Positions 44,507-53,006 of a DNA stretch of 64,000 nucleotides are shown here, piece by piece. Position 1 is the stretch's first letter, and each line of letters opens with the position of its first letter. The stretch lies in assembly GCF_037977055.1 (NCBI RefSeq), contig NZ_CP150274.1:806001-870000 (forward strand), given 5' to 3'. The translations under genes were made by a program, and so were the position numbers. Source of the stretch: Paenibacillus sp. FSL K6-1096. GTDB lineage: Bacteria > Bacillota > Bacilli > Paenibacillales > Paenibacillaceae. Below the pieces are notes generated by a model, which saw nothing but the letters and a program-made list of their open reading frames with translations, did not search any database and was not told the origin of the DNA.

Positions 44507-45256
44507 CTACTGCTCAGTCATGCCCCCGACCAGCGTCTCCATGCCCACCCGACCGTACACCCCGAGGCGCATCTGCGGCACTTCAATATTCAGGCTGGAA
44601 TTGGTGTAAAAAGGCCGCTCCTTCCGGATCACATCCTGCAGGTTCCGCACCTTCTGCTGCAGCAGGCTCCGGCTGTATGCCGGAAGAATGATATGGATGG
44701 AGAAGTAGCTTGGCTCCGCCGCTCCGACCATAGTATTGATTCCGACACGCCGGGACTGTCCGCACCGTACCGGCTCCTCGTAATTGCAGATCTGAATGGA
44801 CGCTTCCTCCCCGGCATGGACCTGTATATACTCCTTAAGCCCCTCCAGGGTGCCGCGTTTCTGATAGAGCTGCACGCTCCTTCCGATCAGCTTGCGGTTG
44901 ACGGTGCTGCGTGCTTCTGCCAGGGGCAGCAGCTGGTCCCGGGCCAGCGTGCGCTCGCCGGTATCCTGCTCTCCGTCGTATGCCTCGCCTTCTGCCAGCT
45001 CAAGGCCCACCCAGCCTGCCAGCCAGGACAGGAAAGGGGCGGGTGTCTTCCCGGGGTCGAAATAATGGTGCAGACCGTCCAGCATCGCTTCTATGCCTGC
45101 GGATTCTGTCCCCACTGCCCCCGTCTTGCCGGACAGCATCGCTTCGAAGGCCTTCAGGAACCGTCCCAGGAAAAACTGCTCATCGGTCTCCTCCGCCTTC
45201 TGCTGGAACACCCGGGGAAGATACTGTACATAGCTGTACTTCTGCTGACTGCTCAT
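44507..45256 (-). CDS. Phage tail protein I-like baseplate/fibre connector
   Basis: This 249-residue protein starts YSYVQYLPRVFQQ and contains FLSWLAGWVGLEL, RDQLLPLAEARSTVNRK and a KRGTLEGLKEYIQ segment, typical of the P2 gpI-like tail protein family found in Afp/PVC-like systems. It probably links the baseplate wedge to the fibres encoded just downstream. Its start overlaps the previous stop by four bases (ATGA), consistent with coupled translation. Confidence 0.82.
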   Translation of the reverse strand: MSSQQKYSYVQYLPRVFQQKAEETDEQFFLGRFLKAFEAMLSGKTGAVGTESAGIEAMLDGLHHYFDPGKTPAPFLSWLAGWVGLELAEGEAYDGEQDTGERTLARDQLLPLAEARSTVNRKLIGRSVQLYQKRGTLEGLKEYIQVHAGEEASIQICNYEEPVRCGQSRRVGINTMVGAAEPSYFSIHIILPAYSRSLLQQKVRNLQDVIRKERPFYTNSSLNIEVPQMRLGVYGRVGMETLVGGMTEQ

Positions 45257-46125
45257 GCTTCCACCTCAATCTTCAATTCCTTCAGCTTAAACAGCTGGAA
45301 GGGCAGCAAATCGGGAGAATCCAGGGTCACATTCGTCACATGATCGATGCCGGTGATCCCCTCTACCAGATGATAGAGGTCCGAGGCATACAGCTTTCTC
45401 CCCGGCGGCCAGCCCTGGCCGTTCTCTCCGCCGCTGACCGGGTCCAGAAATTGTACAATCCTGTCGTTAACCGTGCTGCCGATCCCCGGGTTCCTGGCTG
45501 AGACCACCATCTCAATGGCAACCTCCCGGTAATCCGGCTCCACCACATGGACCCGGGTCGTCAGGAGCTTGCACTCATCCAGGCTGGCTTTGACATATTG
45601 CCTGATCGCTGTCATCTCCCGCATCAGGTCCTTCTGGTTCTCAGTTTGCAGCACCAGGATTACCGAGACATGCCCGAAGGCTTCCCTGTCTTCTCCGCTG
45701 CCGTTCTCCATATCCGTATTGATCAGGCAGAGCGTGCGGACTGTAAGATCAGGATATGTGCTGAGAATCCCGGGAACCGCAAGCAGGCTCTGCCTGGCCA
45801 GCAGCTCGTAATCCGCTGCGGTTACTGCCCGGTAACACTCGGAGAACTGCTTCGCGGCCCGGTAGATTCCGTCCGCAAGAAGCTCCTCATCCCCCAGGGT
45901 AACTCCCAGCAGCTTCAGGAAGTTCTGCTTGCTCTCATCTGTCACCTGATCCAGCCGGTACAGCACCATTTCTGTGAAGTAGGCAAACAGCTCCACCAGG
46001 GTAATGCCGGGATCGGACGGATTGTAGTTCGTCCAGTCCGGATCATAGAGCGGAATCAGCGTGAGCGCATCCGCGACTAGCTGGCCGAAATCAAGATCAT
46101 CCAGCTCACGTACTGGAAGCGGCAT
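45253..46125 (-). CDS. Baseplate J/gp47-like protein (short)
   Basis: This 290-residue protein starts PLPVRELDDLDFGQLVADALTLIPLYDPDWTNYNPSDPGITLVELFAYF, a pattern shared with baseplate wedge proteins of contractile systems. It continues with a gp47-like core (ARNPGIGSTVNDRIVQFLDP, GWPPGRKLYASDLYHLVEGITGIDHV). It corresponds in order to Afp11/Afp12-type proteins and pairs with the large upstream wedge protein. AAAGGAGG precedes the ATG. Confidence 0.8.
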   Translation of the reverse strand: MPLPVRELDDLDFGQLVADALTLIPLYDPDWTNYNPSDPGITLVELFAYFTEMVLYRLDQVTDESKQNFLKLLGVTLGDEELLADGIYRAAKQFSECYRAVTAADYELLARQSLLAVPGILSTYPDLTVRTLCLINTDMENGSGEDREAFGHVSVILVLQTENQKDLMREMTAIRQYVKASLDECKLLTTRVHVVEPDYREVAIEMVVSARNPGIGSTVNDRIVQFLDPVSGGENGQGWPPGRKLYASDLYHLVEGITGIDHVTNVTLDSPDLLPFQLFKLKELKIEVEA

Positions 46126-46161
46126 AGGTTCATCCTCCTTTCTGAATAGACCGGTTGATGC

Positions 46162-49100
46162 TTACTGCTGCCCGGGCATACAATACGTGCACAGTGCGGC
46201 AGCTTCCGGCGGTAATTCGGATAACGCTTTAAGATACCGGCGGTCCTCCATAGCGATGGCATCCAGCCCGCACCCTGCGGCCGTACCGGTCAAATCATGC
46301 ACCAGTCCTGAACGCTTATCCAGCAGGTAGGGAAAAAGATGCTCCTCCGGTTTGTTCACCAGATGCACTCCGCCGCAGATCAGCTCATCCTCTTCAAGGA
46401 AGATATTGTCTGTGCCGATACTGCGGATCTTCAGCGGCGTGGTGTTGATATATTCATCCGTCCGGCTCAGGAAGACGATATCCTTCTCCCGGAACACGGC
46501 AGTCTTCACATAGAATGTCGCCGCACCGGAATCCAGCCGGTTCAGGATATAGGTGCGGACGGTCAGATCACCGGTCAGGTCGTATTCCAGATCACTCCCC
46601 TCGGGGTAGCTGCGGTCCAGCGGCTCCTCATTCAGGGTCCGGCATTCCAGCAGGTCGCCGTCGATGGACAGAATCATCAGCTCGACCGGCTCAAACGACC
46701 GGTAACGGAGCCGGAGAATCGCCTTCTCCTTGAAGCCTCTGAGCACCAGCGATTTCACTTCTGCTCCGGCCTCCACCGGCTCCGCAAGCGCATACTGAAT
46801 CGCGTTGTCCTCCGAACGGACCATACTGTACTTCGGATAAGCGGCCAGGGGCTTGTAAGGCCCGTTCTCCAGCGGCGCCAGCTTCAGCGTAAAGCACTGC
46901 ACCGAGGCCTTTACGGCTACGTCAGACACATAGTCCACCCCAGGTGTATTCTTGATGACGGCATAGACCTCGGATACATACAGATTCTGTCCCAGCTCCC
47001 AGCCCGTATTGCCGTCGCCCCCATGGAGCGGATGGAAGAACTGCTTCAGATTGTCGATAATCCGGCCCTCCGCCACCTTCCGCTGCTCTGGAGAAGTGAA
47101 CACCACGTCCGCTTCCACTGCAATGCGGACATAATCGGGCCCGCTCACCCCGATGCCCGGCTCACTGGTGTTCAGCACCGCGGAGATCCGTTCACACAAA
47201 TAGGCTTCGATCTCGCTGCATAATTCCGGGCTGGGCGCAGGCTTCGGATCATCTGTCTGCGGCACCACGATAACGGTTGCCGTCCCCGGAACGAACGCCA
47301 GATCACGGTTCATGGCACTAAGACATTTCACCTTGGCGATCTGGGGCATCGCCTCCCGCACGAGCCATTCCATATCTTCGGCAGTTACGCCCCGGTTCCA
47401 GCTCTTCAGCGTATGCGGCCCCCGAAGCTCTGCCTGCTCTGCCTCCTCCTGGTCGAAGCCGCCGTCCGCCGCCACCGGATTGGTCACCGAGTCCAGCCAG
47501 CTGAAGCTGTCCCAGATCTTGGTGACCGTGCCTGCAGCCACATTGCCGGAGGAGCCGCCACCGTGCTTATAGTCGCACAGGATGTTGTCAGTCCCGTTTG
47601 GAGGAACCATCCCGCTGCGCCCGTCTCCGAACAGGACTGTTCCGCTGCTGCGGTCCAGCACATAGTGTCGGCTGTCCGGACCGGATACCGAGAAGGTATC
47701 GACCTCCTCCCACGGCACCCATTCTGCTTGCCCCGCCGCTTCACGGACGCTAAGGCGCTGGCCGGGAAGCACAGGGGGCCGGGACAGCTGGAAGCGCTGA
47801 TTCTCTTCGCCATTGCTGGAGCCGGGAATTTCGCCGCTGACGGTATTGGAATTCCTGGCCCATACGGCATTGGGAAGAATGGCGTGAACCTCCGGACTGA
47901 TCTCGAAGTCCCCTTCATCCAGCCGGGCGCGAATCCAATATTGTGCCGTACCGAACAGCGGCCGCATAGCGGTATCGGCCGGGATGGTAAACTGCAGAAT
48001 CTCTCTGCGGGTGAAGCCTCTAATCTCATCGTTGACACTTAGCGTCAGCCATCTCCGGCCGTCCCAGTACTCCCAGGCGACGACCGGACGCCCCTGCTGC
48101 CCGCCGGTCAGCGGGAAGAAGAGCGATACCGGCAGATCGCCGGGATCTTGGTCAAAGCCCAGATAGAAGGTAGGCACAGTCTCCGCACAGGGATAAAAGG
48201 GCTTGAACTGCTCCCCTTCGGCCAGACATGCCGCCGTTTTGTCAGCGAAGCTGAAATTGTTCTCGGTGAGCACTGTCTGCGGATGGGCTTCCAGCGTATA
48301 GCTGTACGCAATGCTGAGCCTGCGGATGGAGGGCGGTGCATAAGTGGCCGGTGTGACCTTCAGCTTGGCGACATGGATGCTGCCTTCGCCCAGCTGAACC
48401 TCTTCATCCTCGTATTCATATTTGGCTTCCTCACCGTAGTTGCCGCCGGTGATCCGGGCGCGGACCCAGTACTGCTCCTCCCCGCCCAGTGTCAGCAGCT
48501 GAATTCCCGGACAATCGAAGCTTAACGTTCCGCTCGCCATGAGGCTGCTGACTCTGTGCTGAACCGCATCCGGTGAAGTCGCAGGCTCCCCGTCCGGCTG
48601 CTCCTCAAGGCCGGTAATATCCAGCCACTCCCGGCCGTTCCAATATTCCCAGCCGACCTGCACATACGGCGTATCCGGCAGCTTGCTGATTTCCGGCCCG
48701 GACAGCTCAAGCTTCAGCGTAATCCGGGCGCCCGGCTTGGAGAAGGCTTCGCTGCAGGCGATATAGAAGGTATCATTCACCTTGGGCTTGTCCCCGAACG
48801 GATAATAATCCTTGCCCATATCCATGGAAGTGCCATTGAAAACCGCCACATCTGGCATACGCCGCTCCTGGCGGTCAACGGCCAGCTCCAAAGTGATCTC
48901 TTCAATGTCCGGCAGCTGCGTCCCCGGAGCAATAGGCGTGTTCAGCTCGGCATAGAGCCACCCGCTGTGCCACTCCCGCAATGTCCCGGAGGCTTCATAC
49001 CCGCTAATTGTTTTTGCATGTACCCCGGGCAGGGGATTGAACTGCACGACTGCCCTCCAGGCCGAATCCTCTGCAGCCTCCGCTATGGACGGGAAGACCT

Positions 49101-49806
49101 GCACAGGGCTTCCTTCTTCATTGAAGCAGAACCAGTCCATCTGCTTCAGCAGCTCCCGGGGGCCGGACTGCTCCTCAGCAGCTCTGGAGAGTGCCGCATC
49201 CGGCTTGTTGAAATAGACCGACAGGCGGCTGCCCTCCTCCCGGAATCCGAACAGCTCCGGGTGGCCCAGATATAACCGGTGGACGACGGTGGAGCCGCCC
49301 CGGAACAGCTTGGCGGTGCGGCCGCCAGCCTCCCCGGTGAACAAATAATCGTGATTGCTCCACTGGTCCTCCCCGGGATCAAGGCTTACGGCTCTGACCG
49401 GCTGCGGACGGATCACTGTCAAGTCCTTCTCCGTCTCAAAAATGATCTCAGGCCCATTCTCCGGCTGGGCGGATACCCGGGTCCCTGCCGGAATCGTGTT
49501 GTAGCTGTCCCCCTCCGGCTTCAGCTTGAAGAGCAGCGGGACTTTGGCGGCTCTGGGCGGCGACGGATGAATGCCGATCAGGTTCAGGAAGGCAGTGAAA
49601 TTCTTTGCAGGCGCCTGGTTCAGCCGGCTGATGACCTTGCCCATCATCCCGGTGAAGATATGCACCAGCGCATCCGCCTTCCGGTCCTGCTCCAGCTCGG
49701 TCAGATCACTCCATTCCCGGCTGCAGTACCGGTAGATTAAGCGTCTCAGCTCCGGGACCATCTGCTCCTGGTCCCGCTTGTCAATAACAGGCATATGGTT
49801 TGGCAT
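46162..49806 (-). CDS. Large baseplate wedge protein (baseplate J family)
   Basis: This 1214-residue protein has an N-terminal region on wedge folding (RLNQAPAKNFTAFLNLIGIHPSPPRAAKVPLLFKL), several beta-rich modules with WEYWDGRRWL-type motifs (two copies), and a gp47-like part near 760-960 (LKSWNRGVTAEDMEWLVREAMPQIAKVKCL, LGQNLYVSEVYAVIKNTPGVDYV). A C-terminal extension of about 230 residues follows. ATG and the preceding stop share one base (TAATG). Its size matches Afp11-type wedge proteins that surround the hub. The repeated WEYWxGxxW modules may be surface decorations. Confidence 0.8.
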   Translation of the reverse strand: MPNHMPVIDKRDQEQMVPELRRLIYRYCSREWSDLTELEQDRKADALVHIFTGMMGKVISRLNQAPAKNFTAFLNLIGIHPSPPRAAKVPLLFKLKPEGDSYNTIPAGTRVSAQPENGPEIIFETEKDLTVIRPQPVRAVSLDPGEDQWSNHDYLFTGEAGGRTAKLFRGGSTVVHRLYLGHPELFGFREEGSRLSVYFNKPDAALSRAAEEQSGPRELLKQMDWFCFNEEGSPVQVFPSIAEAAEDSAWRAVVQFNPLPGVHAKTISGYEASGTLREWHSGWLYAELNTPIAPGTQLPDIEEITLELAVDRQERRMPDVAVFNGTSMDMGKDYYPFGDKPKVNDTFYIACSEAFSKPGARITLKLELSGPEISKLPDTPYVQVGWEYWNGREWLDITGLEEQPDGEPATSPDAVQHRVSSLMASGTLSFDCPGIQLLTLGGEEQYWVRARITGGNYGEEAKYEYEDEEVQLGEGSIHVAKLKVTPATYAPPSIRRLSIAYSYTLEAHPQTVLTENNFSFADKTAACLAEGEQFKPFYPCAETVPTFYLGFDQDPGDLPVSLFFPLTGGQQGRPVVAWEYWDGRRWLTLSVNDEIRGFTRREILQFTIPADTAMRPLFGTAQYWIRARLDEGDFEISPEVHAILPNAVWARNSNTVSGEIPGSSNGEENQRFQLSRPPVLPGQRLSVREAAGQAEWVPWEEVDTFSVSGPDSRHYVLDRSSGTVLFGDGRSGMVPPNGTDNILCDYKHGGGSSGNVAAGTVTKIWDSFSWLDSVTNPVAADGGFDQEEAEQAELRGPHTLKSWNRGVTAEDMEWLVREAMPQIAKVKCLSAMNRDLAFVPGTATVIVVPQTDDPKPAPSPELCSEIEAYLCERISAVLNTSEPGIGVSGPDYVRIAVEADVVFTSPEQRKVAEGRIIDNLKQFFHPLHGGDGNTGWELGQNLYVSEVYAVIKNTPGVDYVSDVAVKASVQCFTLKLAPLENGPYKPLAAYPKYSMVRSEDNAIQYALAEPVEAGAEVKSLVLRGFKEKAILRLRYRSFEPVELMILSIDGDLLECRTLNEEPLDRSYPEGSDLEYDLTGDLTVRTYILNRLDSGAATFYVKTAVFREKDIVFLSRTDEYINTTPLKIRSIGTDNIFLEEDELICGGVHLVNKPEEHLFPYLLDKRSGLVHDLTGTAAGCGLDAIAMEDRRYLKALSELPPEAAALCTYCMPGQQ

Positions 49807-50201
49807 TATTTCCCCACACTTTCAAGGAAGAATGGATAGACCAGGTTATACTTGCTGTTGCTGGCCCTGATTGTATAGTCAATGGACACTTCAAGCTCAG
49901 TGCGGTCCGAGCTCGGCGTGACCGTAATATCATCCACTTCAATCCGCGGCTCCCAGTTCTGCAGCGCCTCTTCAATGAAGCTTCGAAGCAGGGTGGCGGT
50001 GCTCATGGTGTTCGGCGCGAACACCAGCTCATTCAGCCTGCAGCCGAAGTCCGGCCGCATGACCCGTTCGCCGCGGGCGGTGGACAGAATCAGCATCACC
50101 GACTCCCGGATGGAGTCCTCTCCGTCTGAAGAACGGAGGCTGCCCCGCTGCACCGCCAGCGGATGCTTCCAGCCCCGTCCCAAGAAATCTACAACTTCCA
50201 T
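49806..50201 (-). CDS. gp25/GPW-like baseplate wedge protein
   Basis: This 131-residue protein matches the gp25-lysozyme-like family used structurally in contractile systems: FLGRGWKHPL, SIRESVMLILSTARGERVMRPDFGCRLNELVF, and IEEALQNWEPRIEVDDITV. It corresponds to Afp9. It lies between the PAAR gene and the large wedge gene, in the usual order. Confidence 0.88.
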   Translation of the reverse strand: MEVVDFLGRGWKHPLAVQRGSLRSSDGEDSIRESVMLILSTARGERVMRPDFGCRLNELVFAPNTMSTATLLRSFIEEALQNWEPRIEVDDITVTPSSDRTELEVSIDYTIRASNSKYNLVYPFFLESVGK

Positions 50202-50204
50202 AGC

Positions 50205-50600
50205 TCAGCCTCCTATACTGACCGTTCCCGCTGCAGACACCTTGCCTGCCGGGAGGTCGGCCGGATCATTGCAGGTCAGCGCCGGGTCACCGTTTCTGGC
50301 CGCCTTTTTACCGTTAATGCTCACCGTTGCACTCCCGGCGGTAATGGTCCCTTTATTCGCCGGAGGCTTCTGGAACGGGCCTCCCTGCGGAACATGCGCC
50401 GGTGTATTGGTCGCCGTAGAATCCACCGTCGCTGCCGGCTGCCCCATAATTCTGACATTGGCGCTCAGCGCGCCGTCCAGAATACCTGTGAAGGGATGGG
50501 GCAGGGGGGTCGGCACCAGGCCGCCTCCGGCCGGAAGCATGACGATATGAGTATCGGTAGCCAGAACCCGGTCGCCTTGCTTGGCTGCCGGTTGTCCCAT
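50205..50600 (-). CDS. PAAR-like spike tip protein
   Basis: This 131-residue Gly/Ala/Pro-rich protein shows the PAAR-type repeats (GQPAAKQGDRVLATDTHIV, NVRIMGQPAATVDS, GSATVSINGKKAARNGDPALTCNDPADLPAG). His and Cys residues are available for metal binding at the tip. It would cap the spike encoded just upstream, corresponding to Afp10. Confidence 0.82.
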   Translation of the reverse strand: MGQPAAKQGDRVLATDTHIVMLPAGGGLVPTPLPHPFTGILDGALSANVRIMGQPAATVDSTATNTPAHVPQGGPFQKPPANKGTITAGSATVSINGKKAARNGDPALTCNDPADLPAGKVSAAGTVSIGG

Positions 50601-50615
50601 GTGAGCTCCTCCTCT

Positions 50616-51335
50616 CTAATTGAGATCAATCGCAGCGCCCTGGAGCTTCATACTGGCAGCTGCTTTGATATCCATGCCGGCCTTGGACTCGATACGGGTG
50701 CCTGACGCAGACTTCATTTCAATTGATTTCGCGGACAGGGACAGCTTGCCGCCTGCCGTGATTTCAAGCTCCGCACCGGAGGATACCGACACCTTATTCG
50801 CCTTGGCATCCAGAATAATCCGGTTCTTGCCCGATTTGTCGCTGATGCAGATCTGCTCTGCCCCGCCCTTGTCATCCAGCTTGATCACATGGCCCTTGGC
50901 GGAGGTCAGCGTAATGCTCTCTTCCCCCTTGGTGTCGGCAAACTGCAGCACATGCCCGCTGCGGGACTTGAACAGCCGGATATTGTTCTTGCCGTCCTTG
51001 TTGGTCTCCGGCGGAACATCCTTCCCGTTCCACAAGGACCCGATCACATAGGGGCGGTTGACATCCCCGTTCTCGAACACAACCAGCACCTCATCCTCCA
51101 CCTCCGGCAGGCAAAAGGCACCGCGCCCCTTCCCGGCCATCCAGGAGGCCATACGCGCCCAGTTGGATTCCTGCATCCCCATCAGCGGAATCTTCACCTT
51201 CACCCGTCCGGGGCCGGGCTGGTCCGCATGGTTCGCCGAGTCGTTATGGATCACAATCCCCACCATCACCCCGAAGATCCGTCCTTCGTTCATGATGCTG
51301 TCCATAAAATTGGTAATTCCGGGTCCCTCACTCAT
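50616..51335 (-). CDS. Spike protein, baseplate assembly protein V/gp5-like
   Basis: This 239-residue protein has an OB-fold (about 15-100, VGIVIHNDSANHADQPGPGRVKVKIP; VEDEVLVVFENGDVNRPYVIGSLWN) followed by a beta-helical needle of short repeats (HVIKLDDKGG, NRIILDAKANKVSVSSGAELEI, GTRIESKAGMDIKAAASMKL). It overlaps the next hub gene by four bases (ATGA). Together they replace the single fused Afp8/VgrG-type spike. Confidence 0.88.
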   Translation of the reverse strand: MSEGPGITNFMDSIMNEGRIFGVMVGIVIHNDSANHADQPGPGRVKVKIPLMGMQESNWARMASWMAGKGRGAFCLPEVEDEVLVVFENGDVNRPYVIGSLWNGKDVPPETNKDGKNNIRLFKSRSGHVLQFADTKGEESITLTSAKGHVIKLDDKGGAEQICISDKSGKNRIILDAKANKVSVSSGAELEITAGGKLSLSAKSIEMKSASGTRIESKAGMDIKAAASMKLQGAAIDLN

Positions 51336-52375
51336 AGGCCAGTCCTCTTCACCTTAAAAGTCGTTGTATACCCCTTACTGTCAAATTTGTGCACTGTAGA
51401 TACAATGTAATAAATCCCGCTGAAGCGCTCGCCCATGCCGAGCAGCTTCACGGTCTGTCCGGCCCGGAGCTGCGGATTCCCCCAGCACATGCCTTCCCCG
51501 GCGATGAATTCGCGCAGGCGGCTGTTATATGCGGCGGCTGCCATCACCTTCGCCTCGTTCATATCCAGCAGATGCTCGGCCATAATCACAATCGGCGATT
51601 CCCCGACCGCTTTGGCGCTTAAGGAGAAGCCGCTTTCCTGGCCGCCCATCTTCGTCGTTTCGTCACCGCTTTTGGCTTCGGCCACAAGCTCCTTTTTTTC
51701 CTTCACATCCCAGCCCTTGACCTTCACCTGGCTGCCCCGGGTTAGCGCCCGCAGCTCCAGATTCAGCCGTTCGAAATCCTTCTTGAAGCTCATCTCCGGC
51801 AGCACCGGCGCCTTCACCGATCTGGACTTGACAAAGTTCAGCTTCTTATCGTCCGCGTACAGCTCATAATCGAGCAGCGCCGCCCGCTCCAGCAGAAACT
51901 CGTAATTGCTCTGGTTGTTCTGAAAAAGATATGGATGTACCGTGCCCGTATCCTCCACCACCGGAGTCAGCCCATGCTCCTTGGCGATCTCGGCTGCAAT
52001 ATCACTGTCCTTCTTCTTCAGGAACACCTTGCTCCGCGTCCCCGAGCGCAGCCGGTGCAGCAGATCATACCCGCGGATATCCAGCACAGAGTGCTCCCCG
52101 AAATTCAGGTCCAGCGAGGTGATCTCGCCGCTGATCATCAGCTCCGGCTGGTCGAGTCCGAGCGACAGCTTCAGCGGATCGCCCGGCTTCAGGCTGCCCA
52201 GATCGGTGCCCCGCCACATGCCGCTTGCGGAATTCACCATATTCAGCTGAATCGAGAACAGGGCCGGCAGATTAAGCTCATCCTCTACCGTGACCCCTTC
52301 CACCGCAGCCGTCAGCTCAGGGGACAGCTGGCTTCCGTTCAGCTCTATTTTGTATTTCGCAACACTGGTGCTCAT
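51332..52375 (-). CDS. Hub protein, late control gpD/gp27-like
   Basis: This 347-residue protein matches the gpD/gp27 hub family: KIELNGSQLSPELTAAVEGVTVEDELNLPALFSIQL, LDINFGEHSVLDIRGYDLLHRL-type beta domain, FLLERAALLDYELYADDKKL, and the ending YYIVSTVHKFDSKGYTTTFKVKR. It forms the hub that joins the tube to the spike. In Afp/PVC this function is fused to the spike; here it is a separate gene. Confidence 0.86.
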   Translation of the reverse strand: MSTSVAKYKIELNGSQLSPELTAAVEGVTVEDELNLPALFSIQLNMVNSASGMWRGTDLGSLKPGDPLKLSLGLDQPELMISGEITSLDLNFGEHSVLDIRGYDLLHRLRSGTRSKVFLKKKDSDIAAEIAKEHGLTPVVEDTGTVHPYLFQNNQSNYEFLLERAALLDYELYADDKKLNFVKSRSVKAPVLPEMSFKKDFERLNLELRALTRGSQVKVKGWDVKEKKELVAEAKSGDETTKMGGQESGFSLSAKAVGESPIVIMAEHLLDMNEAKVMAAAAYNSRLREFIAGEGMCWGNPQLRAGQTVKLLGMGERFSGIYYIVSTVHKFDSKGYTTTFKVKRTGL

Positions 52376-52394
52376 GCAATCCCCGCCCTCATCC

Positions 52395-53006
52395 TTAATC
52401 CGGGATCACCAGGGTTCTCCCGATATCATTCGTTCCAGGAAAGCCGACCGGATTAACAATCCGGTTCAGCTCGGCGATCCTGCGCCAGGCCAGCGGCTCC
52501 TTCAGCGCCTCACTGGCAATAAGGTCCAGCCGGTCACCGCTCTTGACCACCCACAGCTTCCGGCAGGCATTCAGGCCCTGGCTGTCTTCAACCGTCTTGT
52601 CCGGCTCATCCGTGATGAAGGTAACATCAAGCAGCGAACGGACCGGCGTGCCGTTATCCATGAACATCGTGAACTTCTGCTCGATCTTGCTAAGCAGGCC
52701 GCGGTAGGTGAACCCGCCCCAGACGAACATGCAGACCGGCGGCCGCTTCGTGCTTTTGCCGCTGACCTTGGGGTCCAGCAGCGAGGTTAACTGCCTCGTC
52801 TTCTTGCGTACATCCTTCCGCTGCTCATAAGTATCGTAGAATAAGGAGACCTTGAACTCCGGTGTCTCCGTAATCTGAAACTGCTTGTTGTTCTTCTCCC
52901 CCGTATATTTGCCTTCGTAGGATACGGTGTACTCATTGGGGTTGAACATCACCTCAATCGCACCGACGGGCATATCCAGAGGAATAATCTTCGCTTTCTC
53001 CGCCAT
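52395..53006 (-). CDS. LysM-bearing baseplate protein (Afp7/Pvc7-like)
   Basis: This 203-residue protein has an N-terminal part specific to contractile systems (EVMFNPNEYTVSYEGKY ... TPEFKVSLFYDTYEQRKDVRK) and a C-terminal LysM-like domain (about 150-203, VVKSGDRLDLIASEALKEPLAWRRIAELN). It likely connects tube and hub, as T4 gp53-like proteins do. GGAGG precedes the ATG, and the gene starts on the last base of the previous stop. Confidence 0.85.
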   Translation of the reverse strand: MAEKAKIIPLDMPVGAIEVMFNPNEYTVSYEGKYTGEKNNKQFQITETPEFKVSLFYDTYEQRKDVRKKTRQLTSLLDPKVSGKSTKRPPVCMFVWGGFTYRGLLSKIEQKFTMFMDNGTPVRSLLDVTFITDEPDKTVEDSQGLNACRKLWVVKSGDRLDLIASEALKEPLAWRRIAELNRIVNPVGFPGTNDIGRTLVIPD